Assembly: GCA_020638735.1 (NCBI GenBank)
Contig: JACKHZ010000008.1
Span: 1,188,503-1,252,502 of the forward strand
Direction of reading: 5' to 3'
DNA length: 64,000 bases
DNA from: Planctomycetota bacterium
GTDB taxonomy: Bacteria; Planctomycetota; UBA1135; UBA2386
Shown: in pieces, positions 11,447 through 20,017 of the stretch
How the letters are laid out: each line of letters begins with the position of its first letter
Numbering within the stretch: the stretch's first letter is position 1
Translations under genes and position numbers: made by a program
Notes under the pieces: model-generated
What the model was told of the DNA's origin: nothing
Seen by the model: the letters and a program-made list of their open reading frames with translations, nothing else
Databases searched by the model: none

Positions 11447-12979
11447 ATGGTCCACCTCGACCCAACCAAGATCCACGTTCAGTCCACCGCGACTCCCGTC
11501 TGGGAGCACGAGGAGACCTTCCAGGACCTGATGGCCGAGCGGCTCCGCCAGGCGCCGTGGCTGATCCTCTCCGCGGCCCTCCACGGCGTGCTGCTGGCGC
11601 TCGCCTGGGTGCTCTTCCCCGCCGAGGAGAAGAAGCCGCCGAAGGTCCAGGTCGAGATGGAGATCAAGGACGAGCAGGAGATCGTCGAGCCGCCTCCGCC
11701 TCCCCCGCCGGAGACCAAGACCGAGGAGGTCACCGAAGAGGTCGTCGTCACCGAGACGATGGTCACCGAGGAGACCACCGAAGCGTTCGACAACGTCGAG
11801 AGCGAGTTCACCAGCAAGGAGTCGGCCTTCGACTCCAACCAGTGGAACTCGGCCGTCGGCCTCGGCGGCGGTGCAGGCGGCCGTTACGGCGGTCGTGGCG
11901 GTGGTCGCGGCGGCAAGGGCGGCGGCAAGTCCTACGCGGCGGCCATCGACGCCGGCCTCAAGTGGCTCGCTGCCCACCAGGACGAAGAGGGCAAGTGGGA
12001 CTGCGACCAGTTCATGAAGCACGACGATGCTTCGCTGGAGATCTGCAACGGCCCCGGCAACCCGGTGCACGACGTCGGCGTCACCGGCCTCGCGCTGCTG
12101 GCGTTCCTCGGTGACGGCAGCACGATGCGCTCCGGCCCCTACAAGGAGAACATCAAGCGCGGCGTCAACTGGCTTCGCGGCCAGCAGCAGGAGAACGGCC
12201 TGTTCGGCGGCAACGCTTCGCACGACTTCATCTACGACCACGCGATCGCGGCCTACGCGATGTGCGAGGCGTTCGGTCTGTCGGGCTCCAAGCTGCTGAA
12301 GCCGACCGCCCAGAAGGCGATCAACTACCTCGAGTCACACCGCAACCCGTACTCGGTGTGGCGCTACCAGCCGCGCGACAACGACAACGACATCTCGGTC
12401 ACCGGCTGGTGCATCATGGCCTACGAGTCGGGCCAGTTCTTCGGCCTCGACATCAACAAGACGGCCCTGCAGCTGTGCGAGACGTTCCTCGACCAGGTCT
12501 CCGACTCGACCGGCAAGCACGGCTACACCAAGGCCGGTGAAGGCAGCTCCCGCAAGCCGGGCGAGCACCAGACCAAGTTCCCGATCGAGAAGGGCGAAGC
12601 CCTGACCGCGGTCGGCCTCTTCTGCCGGTTCTTCATGAACCAGGACCCCAAGGAGAAGCCGATCATGACCGCCGCCGCGAACCTGATCCGCGCCAAGCCG
12701 CCGGTCTGGGACGAGAAGGGCGGTTCGATCGACCACTACTACTGGTACTACGCGACCTACGCGCTGTTCCAGTACGGCGGTCAGCACTGGAAGGACTGGC
12801 AGAAGAAGCTGGAGACCGCGGTGGTCAACAACCAGCGCAAGGACAAGGCCCAGAAGAACCTGTTCGGCTCGTGGGACCCGGTCGGTGTCTGGGGCGAGGA
12901 CGGCGGTCGCGTCTACTCGACGGCGATCCTGACCCTGACGCTCGAGGCCTACTACCGCTACAGCCGCCTGGTTCACTGA
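11447..12979 (+). CDS. Alpha/alpha-toroid (prenyltransferase/squalene-oxidase repeat) protein with TonB-like N-terminus, paralogue A
   Basis: A 510-residue protein. Residues 1-36 are cytoplasmic and contain FQDLMAERLRQ; 37-57 form one membrane helix. A Pro/Glu-rich stretch (PPPPPPPE at 82-89) and a Gly/Arg linker (about 138-162) follow, then a toroid domain to the end with repeated GLKWLAAHQDEEGKW, GVNWLRGQQQENGLFG and NPYSVWRYQP units. The membrane anchor plus proline spacer resembles TonB. The toroid fold is shared with squalene cyclases and prenyltransferases, but no cyclase DXDD catalytic motif is evident, so a scaffold or binding role is likelier. The close paralogue at 15305-16822 shares the same layout and long identical blocks. 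A 132-bp repeat array starts right after its stop. Confidence 0.85.
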   Translation: MVHLDPTKIHVQSTATPVWEHEETFQDLMAERLRQAPWLILSAALHGVLLALAWVLFPAEEKKPPKVQVEMEIKDEQEIVEPPPPPPPETKTEEVTEEVVVTETMVTEETTEAFDNVESEFTSKESAFDSNQWNSAVGLGGGAGGRYGGRGGGRGGKGGGKSYAAAIDAGLKWLAAHQDEEGKWDCDQFMKHDDASLEICNGPGNPVHDVGVTGLALLAFLGDGSTMRSGPYKENIKRGVNWLRGQQQENGLFGGNASHDFIYDHAIAAYAMCEAFGLSGSKLLKPTAQKAINYLESHRNPYSVWRYQPRDNDNDISVTGWCIMAYESGQFFGLDINKTALQLCETFLDQVSDSTGKHGYTKAGEGSSRKPGEHQTKFPIEKGEALTAVGLFCRFFMNQDPKEKPIMTAAANLIRAKPPVWDEKGGSIDHYYWYYATYALFQYGGQHWKDWQKKLETAVVNNQRKDKAQKNLFGSWDPVGVWGEDGGRVYSTAILTLTLEAYYRYSRLVH

Positions 12980-12982
12980 TCC

Positions 12983-13912
12983 GGTTCGCTCGCGCCGCGA
13001 GCGAAACGGATCAGTCCCCTCCGGGGCTCGCGGCAACGCGCGACGACACGCAACGCGCAAGCCACGCAGCAGCCCCGCTGCCGCGAGCCTTGGCCGCATC
13101 TCGGCGGGCGCCGCGGTTCGCTCGCGCCGCGAGCGAAACGGATCAGTCCCCTCCGGGGCTCGCGCCAACGCGCGACGACACGCAACGCGCAAGCCACGCA
13201 GCAGCCCCGCTGCCGCGAGCCTTGGCCCGCCTCTCGGCGGGCGCCGCGGTTCGCTCGCGCCGCGAGCGAAACGGATCAGTCCCCTCCGGGGCTCGCGCCA
13301 ACGCGCGACGACACGCAACGCGCAAGCCACGCAGCAGCCCCGCTGCCGCGAGCCTTGGCCGCATCTCGGCGGGCGCCGCGGTTCGCTCGCGCCGCGAGCG
13401 AAACGGATCAGTCCCCTCCGGGGCTCGCGCCAACGCGCGACGACACGCAACGCGCAAGCTCGCAGCAGCCCCGCTGCTGCCGCGAGCCTTGGCCGCATCT
13501 CGGCGGGCGCCGCGGTTCGCTCGCGCCGCGAGCGAAACGGATCAGTCCCCTCCGGGGCTCGCGGCAACGCGCGACGACACGCAACGCGCAAGCCACGCAA
13601 CAGCCCCGCTGCCGCGAGCCTTTGGCCCGCCTCCTCGGCGAGCGCTGCGGTTCGGTTTCGCGCGCGAGCGAAACGGATCGGTCCCCTCCGGGGCTCGCGG
13701 CAACGCGCGACGACACGCAACGCGCAAGCCACGCAGCAGCCCGCTGCCGCGAGCCTTAGCCCGCCTCTCGGCCGCGCCGCAGAGCGAAACGGATCAGTCC
13801 CCTCCGGGGCTCGCGGCAACGCGCGACGACACGCGATGCGCATGCCACGCAGCAGCCCCGCTGCCGCGAGCCTTGGCCCGCCTCTCGGCGGGCGCCGCGG
13901 TTCGCTCGCGCG
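12983..13912. repeat. Tandem array of about 7 copies of a 132-bp GC-rich repeat with hairpins
   Basis: GATCAGTCCCCTCCGGGGCT recurs (one copy as GATCGGTCCC) with its first base at 13009, 13141, 13274, 13406, 13540, 13676 and 13792: periods of 132-136 bp, with one short unit of 116. Each unit contains a perfect 9-bp hairpin TTCGCTCGC-GCC-GCGAGCGAA and a second small hairpin CCCC-TCC-GGGG. The array begins 4 bases after the stop of the toroid gene and reaches the stop of the convergent lipoprotein gene. The period is a multiple of three, so long open frames cross the array on both strands, but their Arg/Ala-rich products look like repeat translation rather than real proteins. Confidence 0.92.
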
Positions 13913-13917
13913 CCGCG

Positions 13918-14730
13918 CTAGCGACGGCCGCGTCGCGCGAGCAGCTCGCGCACGGACTCGCACGGGTCGTTGCGCAGCGCCTCGAGCGCCGGTTCGGGCA
14001 GCGGCAGAGGCGACGGCCAGTATCGCAGCGCCGTGTGGCGGACGACAGGATCAGGATCACGCAGACCGCGGGACAGATCGACGTCGCCGAACTGCACGAC
14101 GTCCGCAGCGAGCAACCCCTTGTAGACGCTGGCGCGCACGGTCGCTCCTCGCTGCAGGGCCGCGGTCAACTCTGCGCTCGTCTCGCCGTCCGACTCGGGA
14201 ACACCAGGACAGCTGGCGGCTGGCGAATCGGGCAGACTCTGCAACCAGGCAATGAACATCTGCCGCAACATCGCCTGGGCTCGCTGACGCCGCTGCTCGA
14301 TCGCCTCCTCGCCGGTCGCGACGCGCTCTTCGCGTTCGTCATCACTCGGGATGTCGAACAGGCTCCTGCCGACGAACGACCCGGCGAACACCACCGGCGT
14401 CAGCACCACCCGGAACGGCAGGAACGCCATCTCCGTGTAGTAGGCGTCGCCCCAGTCGGGGTCGTTCTCGACCCACAACTCGCCTGCGTCGTCGAACGCG
14501 TCGTCGACGATCTGCGCCGGGTGCACGACGAAGGAGTCGGTCAGCAACGCCAGCAACCCGCCCGGCACGGTCAACGGCAGCGTCGCGTAGAACAGGCCGT
14601 CGCCCTCCGGCACGAGGTGCTGCTCGAACGCGTTCCACACGGGTCGATTGGCCGGGTTGGACCACGCGCACGACGGCAGCACGGCGAGGCCGAGCAGCAG
14701 CGCCGAGCGGCGCAGGAGCGGCGCGCTCAC
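13918..14730 (-). CDS. Lipoprotein of unknown function, second gene of a paralogous pair
   Basis: A 270-residue lipoprotein starting at GTG 14730. The signal LLLGLAVLPSC places the lipidated Cys near residue 19. The start is fixed by a GTGA overlap with the upstream gene's stop. The core shares blocks with that gene: FVVHPAQIVDDAFD versus VVVHPVSQLDDAWL, and TPVVFAGSFVGRSLFDI versus TPLVFAGDWFGRAVFDI, so the two arose by duplication. The C-terminal half is extra: a charged helix (EQRRQRAQAMLRQM), a short PAASCPGVPE linker, and a tail (DPDPVVRHTALRYW) resembling a single HEAT-like repeat. Function is not recognised. It converges on the 132-bp repeat array. Confidence 0.72.
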   Translation of the reverse strand: MSAPLLRRSALLLGLAVLPSCAWSNPANRPVWNAFEQHLVPEGDGLFYATLPLTVPGGLLALLTDSFVVHPAQIVDDAFDDAGELWVENDPDWGDAYYTEMAFLPFRVVLTPVVFAGSFVGRSLFDIPSDDEREERVATGEEAIEQRRQRAQAMLRQMFIAWLQSLPDSPAASCPGVPESDGETSAELTAALQRGATVRASVYKGLLAADVVQFGDVDLSRGLRDPDPVVRHTALRYWPSPLPLPEPALEALRNDPCESVRELLARRGRR

Positions 14731-15125
14731 GAGTCGCCTCCGTGGTCGTCGATGTCGAACACGGCGCGGCCGAACCAATCGCCGGCGAACACCAACGGCG
14801 TCGCCAGCGCCGCGACCGGGATCAGCACCGCGCGGCGCAGCGGGCTGTCGCCGTGGGAGACCCACAGCAGATCGACCGTGTCGAGCCACGCGTCGTCGAG
14901 CTGCGAGACCGGGTGCACGACCACCGCATCGGCGACGCCGGCGACGATGCCCACCGGCAGCGCAACCGGCGACAGCAACCAGCGACCGGTCGCGCTCGAA
15001 GGCGTGAGGTTGTGGTCGAGCACGTTGAGCACGCGCCGTCGATCGCCGTTGGCCATTGCGCACGCCGCTCCGAGCAGCGGCAGCGCGCACAGCATCACGG
15101 CACTGCGGAAACGAGAGCCGGGCAT
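14727..15125 (-). CDS. Small lipoprotein of unknown function, first gene of a paralogous pair
   Basis: A 132-residue lipoprotein. The ATG at 15125 gives MPGSRFRSAVMLCALPLLGAAC, with a lipobox ending at Cys22; a longer start at 15158 only adds residues before the signal. The mature part is small and partly hydrophobic (LSPVALPVGIVAGVADAVVV), then VHPVSQLDDAW and TPLVFAGDWFGRAVFDIDD, which recur in the downstream gene. The two genes overlap by 4 bases (GTGA), so translation is coupled. The family was not identified. Position between two toroid paralogues is suggestive, but no functional link is shown. Confidence 0.72.
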   Translation of the reverse strand: MPGSRFRSAVMLCALPLLGAACAMANGDRRRVLNVLDHNLTPSSATGRWLLSPVALPVGIVAGVADAVVVHPVSQLDDAWLDTVDLLWVSHGDSPLRRAVLIPVAALATPLVFAGDWFGRAVFDIDDHGGDS

Positions 15126-15304
15126 CGCGGCAAGGTAGCCGCCCGCCGCGCGCCCCATTCGCGAATCGCACAGATCTTGGCTGCGGCACTGATCCGCGCC
15201 GCCGCCAACCCCGTTGAACAGCCGGACAAGCGCCGCTCCCCGATCGTTCCCGAGGAGCGACCGTCACCCGACCCGCTGCGCCGAGCCGCAGCAAGGAGCC
15301 CCTC

Positions 15305-16822
15305 ATGAACACGCTCGCGCCACCGGTGCGTACCCACCGCTCCCCCGCCGACGAGGCGACCTTCCAGGACCTGATGGCGGAGCGGTTGCGCCAGGCGCCG
15401 TGGCTGGCGCTGTCGGCGGCGCTGCACGCCGTGCTGCTGGCGCTGATCTGGGTGTTCGTGCCTGGCGACCGGCAGAAGCCGACCGAGGTGCGCGTCGCCG
15501 TGCAGCCGACCGAGCAGGTCGAGGTCGAGCCGCCGCCGCCGCCGAAGCCGCCCGAGACGCGGCGTGAGGACGACGTCGAAGAGACCCCGATCGTCGACAC
15601 CGATGTCGCCGAGACTCCGGACGACAGCCCCTCGGAGTTCGACAGCGAGGTGACGACGATCCCGTCGGCGTTCGACTCGGTCGGCGACAACCCGGCGGTC
15701 GGTCTCGGCGGCGGGGCCGCCGGCCCCTATGGCGCTCGCGGCACCCGCGGCAAGGGCCCGGGTGGCGGCCACGCGCCGCAACCGAACGTCGAACGCGGCC
15801 TCGAGTGGCTCGCCGCCCACCAGGACGAGGACGGCAAGTGGGACGCCGACGGCTTCATGAAGCACGATGACGCGACGCTGCCGCTCTGCACCGGCCCGGG
15901 CAACCCCGTGCACGACATCGGCGTCACCGGCCTCGCGCTGCTGGCGTTCCTCGGCGACGGCCACACGATGCGCGCCGGCAGCTACCAGGACGTCGTCAAG
16001 CGCGGCGTGCTGTGGCTGCGCGCACAGCAGGAAGAAAACGGCCGCTTCGGCGCCGCGGCCTCGAGCGACTTCGTCTACGACCACGCGATCGCGACCTACG
16101 CGCTGTGCGAGGCGTGCGGCCTGTCGGCGTCGTCGCTGCTGCGGCCGACGGTGCAGAAGGCGCTCGCCTACCTCGAGGCGCATCGCAACCCGTACTCGGT
16201 GTGGCGCTACCAGCCGCGCGACGGCGACCGCGACCTGTCGGTCACGGCGTGGTGCGTGATGGCCTACGAATCGGCGCGGTTCTTCGGCTTCGCGGTCAAC
16301 GAACAGGCCCTGAAGCTGGCCGCCGTCTACCTCGACGAGGTCAGCGACGCGACCGGCCGGCACGGCTACATGAAGGCAGGCGAGCCTAGTTCGCGCAAGG
16401 TCGGCGGGCACGCCGCGCGATTCCCCGTCGAGAAGGGCGAAGCGATGACGGCCGTCGGACTGTTCTGCCGCTTCTTCCTAGGTCAGGACCCGCGCGAAGC
16501 GCCGGTGATGAAGGCCGCGGCGGCCCGCCTGCTGACGCGGCCGCCGGTGTGGGACGAGAAGTCCGGCTCGATCGACCACTACTACTGGTACTACGCGACC
16601 TATGCGCTGTTCCAGGTCGGCGGCCCGCAGTGGCGCGCGTGGCAACAACAGGTCGAACGCGCCGTCGGCCGCACGCAGCACCAGGCGCGCGACGACAAGA
16701 ACCGCTACGGCTCCTGGGATCCGGTCGGCGTGTGGGGCGATGACGGCGGCCGGGTCTACTCGACGGCCATCCTGACGCTGACGATGCAGGCCAACTACCG
16801 CTACACGCGCCTCGTGCGCTGA
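15305..16822 (+). CDS. Alpha/alpha-toroid protein with TonB-like N-terminus, paralogue B
   Basis: A 505-residue paralogue of the gene at 11447-12979. FQDLMAERLRQAPWL leads into a membrane helix at about 31-52, then a VEVEPPPPPKPPETRR spacer, a Gly-rich linker (GLGGGAAGPYGARG), and the toroid domain. Blocks such as WLAAHQDE-GKWD, NPYSVWRYQPRD and SIDHYYWYYATYALFQ are essentially identical to paralogue A, while the acidic spacer differs most. Both have a single N-terminal anchor, so the toroid lies outside the cytoplasm. Duplication with intervening genes suggests an old tandem event followed by insertion of the lipoprotein pair and repeat array. The gene ends upstream of a possible riboswitch. 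Confidence 0.85.
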   Translation: MNTLAPPVRTHRSPADEATFQDLMAERLRQAPWLALSAALHAVLLALIWVFVPGDRQKPTEVRVAVQPTEQVEVEPPPPPKPPETRREDDVEETPIVDTDVAETPDDSPSEFDSEVTTIPSAFDSVGDNPAVGLGGGAAGPYGARGTRGKGPGGGHAPQPNVERGLEWLAAHQDEDGKWDADGFMKHDDATLPLCTGPGNPVHDIGVTGLALLAFLGDGHTMRAGSYQDVVKRGVLWLRAQQEENGRFGAAASSDFVYDHAIATYALCEACGLSASSLLRPTVQKALAYLEAHRNPYSVWRYQPRDGDRDLSVTAWCVMAYESARFFGFAVNEQALKLAAVYLDEVSDATGRHGYMKAGEPSSRKVGGHAARFPVEKGEAMTAVGLFCRFFLGQDPREAPVMKAAAARLLTRPPVWDEKSGSIDHYYWYYATYALFQVGGPQWRAWQQQVERAVGRTQHQARDDKNRYGSWDPVGVWGDDGGRVYSTAILTLTMQANYRYTRLVR

Positions 16823-16829
16823 GGCTGGA

Positions 16830-16954
16830 CCGGCCCACAGCGAGCCTCGCGACCAATTTCCCGGGGCGAAAGCAGCCCCACCGCGGGACGCAAGGCCGGG
16901 GCCTGACCCATCCCTGTCCTCTTTGGAGACAGGGGTTTCCAGCAGGTGGCCGGC
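16830..16954 (+). ncRNA. Possible cyclic-di-GMP-I (GEMM) riboswitch upstream of flagellin
   Basis: GGGACGCAAGGCC at 16885-16897 followed by GGGGCCTGA resembles the GEMM core GGGACGCAAAGCC...GG-CTAA, with one A-to-G change. A GAAA loop lies just upstream in GGGGC-GAAA-GCAGCCCC. Downstream, CCCTGTC/GACAGGG can form a third helix, followed by GGGGTTTCC, like the GEMM tetraloop-receptor side. CCGGCCCAC near 16830 can pair with GTGGCCGG at about 16946-16953 to close a three-way junction. The 5' half matches the consensus less well, so this is a candidate. A c-di-GMP sensor before a flagellin gene makes biological sense. The leader continues about 140 bases to the flagellin start. Confidence 0.5.
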
Positions 16955-17095
16955 AGCGATCCCCCCCTGGCATGGGCCCGATCAGGCAACTCACGCGAAC
17001 TTTTCCTGAAGCGGGACTCAAGCGCGTGCCGATGGGTTTGCCAACAGGGGGCGGCTTCGTCCGCACTCCCACGGCAAAGGTATCGAGGAGGACAG

Positions 17096-17926
17096 ATGGG
17101 CCTTCGGGTCAATTCGAACATCGCATCCCTGAACGCGCAGCGCTCGTTGTCGACGACGACGGAGCGACTGCAGGCCAACTACCGGCGGCTTTCCACGGGC
17201 TTGCGAATCTCGACGGCATCGGACGACGCGGCAGGTCTCGCGATCTCGGAGCGCTTCCGCGCCCAGGTCCGCTCGACCAACCAGGCGATCCGGAACGCGC
17301 AGGACGGCATCTCCCTGACGCAGACCGGCGAAGGCGCGCTCAACGAGGTCAGCTCGATCCTGATCCGCATGCGCGAGCTGTCGATCCAGGCGAGCAACGG
17401 CACGGTGAGCGACGCCGACAAGGCGACGCTCAACCAGGAGTTCACCGACCTGATCAACGAGATCGACCGCATCGCCCAGTCGACGACGTTCAACGGCGTG
17501 CGGCTGCTCGACGGCACCGGCTCGACGCTGACCTTCCAGGTCGGCACCGGCACCGCCGCGGGCGTGGACACGATCCAGCTGAGCACGTCGGACACGCTGG
17601 CGTCGACGCTCGGCCTGTCCTCGCTCGACATCGGCTCCGGCGGCAGCGCGACGATCGCGGTCTCCGCGCTCGACGACGCGATCAACTCCGTCAGCCGCGT
17701 CCGTGGCCAGTTCGGCGCCGCGCAGAACCGCCTGACGACGACGATCGCCAACCTGCAGATCCAGTCCGAAAACCTCAGCGCGGCCGAGTCGCGCATCCGC
17801 GACGTGGACGTCGCGGTCGAGACCTCGGCGCTGACGCGCAACTCGATCCTGCAGCAGGCCGCGATCTCGATCCTGGCCCAGGCCAACACCCAGCCGCAAG
17901 CCGCGCTACAGCTGCTGCAAGGCTGA
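17096..17926 (+). CDS. fliC: Flagellin, short form
   Basis: A 276-residue flagellin made almost only of the conserved D0/D1 ends. N-terminal: MGLRVNSNIASLNAQRSLS, RRLSTGLRISTASDDAAGLA, AIRNAQDGISLTQTGEGALNE. C-terminal: ISRVRGQFGA-like VSRVRGQFGAAQNRL, NLSAAESRIRDVDVA and QANTQPQAALQLLQG. The central variable domain is tiny (about residues 150-200), so the filament surface is minimal. The ATG at 17096 has a strong AGGAGG 5 bases upstream; the longer open frame before it is not coding. No chaperone or other flagellar gene is adjacent. A possible c-di-GMP riboswitch lies upstream. Confidence 0.95.
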   Translation: MGLRVNSNIASLNAQRSLSTTTERLQANYRRLSTGLRISTASDDAAGLAISERFRAQVRSTNQAIRNAQDGISLTQTGEGALNEVSSILIRMRELSIQASNGTVSDADKATLNQEFTDLINEIDRIAQSTTFNGVRLLDGTGSTLTFQVGTGTAAGVDTIQLSTSDTLASTLGLSSLDIGSGGSATIAVSALDDAINSVSRVRGQFGAAQNRLTTTIANLQIQSENLSAAESRIRDVDVAVETSALTRNSILQQAAISILAQANTQPQAALQLLQG

Positions 17927-18094
17927 TCCAGGCGTTTCGGCCGCGCGCTCTGCGGGCGCGCGCGCCGCGCCCCGCGCCGGCCGAAGGGTCGACGGGTCCC
18001 CGCTACCGGAGCCGCGCACGTCGCGGCTCCTGCCGTGTACGGAGTCGGGTCGCAGGCGTGCGCCCCGTGCCCGGGCCGCCGCCGCGTCCGCAGC

Positions 18095-18358
18095 TCACTT
18101 CATCGACGACACGGCGCGCATCACCTGGCCCTTGCGGCGGGACGCGTTGTGCTTGTGGATGACGTTGTTCTGCGCGACCTTGTCGATCAGCTTGCAGACG
18201 TTCGGCAGCAGGTCGCTGGCCTTGCCCTTGTCGCCGGTGGCGACCACCGCCATCAGCTTCTTGACGGCCGTCTTCATGCGGCTGACGCGCGACTTGTTGG
18301 CGATGCGGTTCTTCTCGTTCTGACGGATGCGCTTGAGCGCTTGCTTGCTGTGGGCCAT
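18095..18358 (-). CDS. rpsT: 30S ribosomal protein S20
   Basis: An 87-residue basic protein with the classic S20 pattern: MAHSKQALKRIRQNEKNRIANK at the N-terminus, SRMKTAVKKL, and the closing VIHKHNASRRKGQVMRAV. S20 binds 16S rRNA helices early in small-subunit assembly. It lies downstream of the TPR gene on the same strand with an 82-base gap. The flagellin gene converges on it. No anomaly in length or composition. Confidence 0.97.
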   Translation of the reverse strand: MAHSKQALKRIRQNEKNRIANKSRVSRMKTAVKKLMAVVATGDKGKASDLLPNVCKLIDKVAQNNVIHKHNASRRKGQVMRAVSSMK

Positions 18359-18440
18359 CGGGGGACTCGGATCGATCTAGCGGACGGACTGGTTAAGGGA
18401 GGAAAGGTTCGGGAGGTGGTTCCGTGTCGCACTGCCGGGC

Positions 18441-19775
18441 TCAGCCCTTCAGCGCCTCCACCTTCTTGGCGACATCGCGGAAGCCGATGTCCTGTTCGAG
18501 GATCTTCGTGAAGTGGCTCAGGGCCTCGGCGGCCCTGCCCTGCGCTTCGCAGATGGAGCCCATCTGGTAGAGGGCTTCCTTGGCGACCGCGCCGGTGCCG
18601 GCGGCCTGCAGCGCCTTCTCGTACTGGCCGAGCGCCAGATCGGGCAGGCCCTTCTGCTGGAAGGCCTGACCGAGCAGGAACGTCGCCTCGGTCTTCTTGC
18701 GCGGGTCCTTGACCGCCTGCTGCAGCTCGGCGATCGCCGCGTCGGTGTCGCCCGACGCGAGCAGCCCGGCACCCAGCTCGAAGCGGGAGCCGAAGTCGGC
18801 CGGATTGCGCTCGACGCGGCGACGTGCCTCGCCGACGCGCAGCTGCGCCAGCGCCGCCCGGGCGCGCGCCGCGGCGGCTTCGTCGCCGCGCTTCTCGGCC
18901 TTCTGCACCATCTGCTCCTGCAGCCGGATGCGCAGGTCGCCGGCCTGATCCATCAGGTCGGGGTCGCCCGGGGCCTTCTGCAGCAGCTGCTCGACCAGGT
19001 CGAGCGCACCGGCGAGGTCCTTGGCCATCTCACGCAGCCGCGCCGCGCGGCGGAGCAGCTTCTGGTCGGCGGGGTTCTGCTGCAGCTGCTCCTCGAGCTC
19101 CTGCAGCTCCTGCTCGACCTCTTCGGCCGACAGCTGCAGCCGCTCCTGGCGCTCGAGCTTCTTCTGCTGCTCCTTGTCCTTGATCAGGTCGCGGGAGCTC
19201 TCGGCCTTCTCGATGCCGGTGCTGCGCAGCGCGCCCTCGGCGGCGAGGTTCTTGCGCGCCTTCAGCGACTCCTGGTCGCGCGGATCGACCTTGAGCGCGA
19301 GCTCGTACATCTGCAGCGCTTCCTGGAGCTTGCCCTGTTCGTAGCAGAGCTGCCCGGCCGACCGGCACGCCTCCAGGCAGCGCGGCTGATGCTCCGCATA
19401 CGCGGCGAACACCGCCAACGCCGACTTCGCCAGTCCGGCGCGCTGCAGCGAGTCGCCGAGCTTGAGGTTGGCCCCCTCGGCCAGCGGATCGAGCGCGAGG
19501 TAGCGCTCGTAGGCCTTCGCGGCGGCCCCGTGCTGACCGAGCATGCGGCACAGCCCACCCGTCATCAGGTGCACGCCGCCGAACAGCATCGCCGCCAGCT
19601 TCGACGGCGCCTTCTGCGCGGCCTTCTGGAACAGCGCCTTTCGCAGCCCGCTGCGCGCGTCGCCGAAGTCCGGCTGGATCGACAGCACCTGGCCGTAGAT
19701 CTTGACGGCCATCGCGAAGTTGCGACGCTTGACCGCGTCCGCGGCCTGCTCCAGGTACTTGCTGAGATCCACCAT
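18441..19775 (-). CDS. Tetratricopeptide repeat protein
   Basis: A 444-residue soluble protein made of TPR-like helical pairs at both ends: AVKRRNFAMAVKIYGQVLSIQPDFGDA near residues 14-40, AYERYLALDPLAEGANLKLGD, ALQMYELALKVDPRDQESLKAR, then FELGAGLLASGDTDAAIAELQQAV and LALGQYEKALQAAG near the C-terminus. A highly charged Gln/Glu/Leu helix (about 195-240) between them is predicted coiled coil. No signal peptide or membrane segment is visible. Such proteins act as scaffolds; the partner is unknown. It sits upstream of rpsT and diverges from def across 242 bp. An open frame on the opposite strand is a GC shadow. Confidence 0.85.
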   Translation of the reverse strand: MVDLSKYLEQAADAVKRRNFAMAVKIYGQVLSIQPDFGDARSGLRKALFQKAAQKAPSKLAAMLFGGVHLMTGGLCRMLGQHGAAAKAYERYLALDPLAEGANLKLGDSLQRAGLAKSALAVFAAYAEHQPRCLEACRSAGQLCYEQGKLQEALQMYELALKVDPRDQESLKARKNLAAEGALRSTGIEKAESSRDLIKDKEQQKKLERQERLQLSAEEVEQELQELEEQLQQNPADQKLLRRAARLREMAKDLAGALDLVEQLLQKAPGDPDLMDQAGDLRIRLQEQMVQKAEKRGDEAAAARARAALAQLRVGEARRRVERNPADFGSRFELGAGLLASGDTDAAIAELQQAVKDPRKKTEATFLLGQAFQQKGLPDLALGQYEKALQAAGTGAVAKEALYQMGSICEAQGRAAEALSHFTKILEQDIGFRDVAKKVEALKG

Positions 19776-20017
19776 CGACGACGGAACGGAATGCGGGGCT
19801 GACTGCGGCGCGAGCGGCGGGGTCGACGATGGACCGACGCCTGCTGCGGGCGAAAGGGGCGGAAGAATCTAGCGTCCCACCCCGGCGCCTGCCAGCCGCC
19901 TCCGGGGCTTCTGCGCGCAAACCCGGGAGTGGGGCGCCCCCGCCGTTCCAGGCGACCGCTTGACGCCGGCCCCCGGCTGGACCAACCTGGGCCGCCCGCC
20001 TCCGCGGGCCCCACCGC

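Noticed and set aside
12980..13005. Rho-independent terminator after toroid gene A
   Set aside because: The hairpin is strong but has no T-tract and recurs in every repeat unit.
12983..13912. CRISPR array
   Set aside because: Units are contiguous 132-bp repeats without unique spacers, and no cas genes are present.
12335..15138. Long open frames on both strands through the 132-bp array (542 and 755 codons)
   Set aside because: They persist because the repeat period is a multiple of three; the products are repeat translations overlapping real genes.
16969..16985. Sigma-54 promoter (TGGCAT...) before flagellin
   Set aside because: The -12 GC element is missing at the correct spacing.
18513..19802. 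429-codon plus-strand frame
   Set aside because: Shadow of the TPR protein; product is Leu/Arg/Gln low complexity with no domain.
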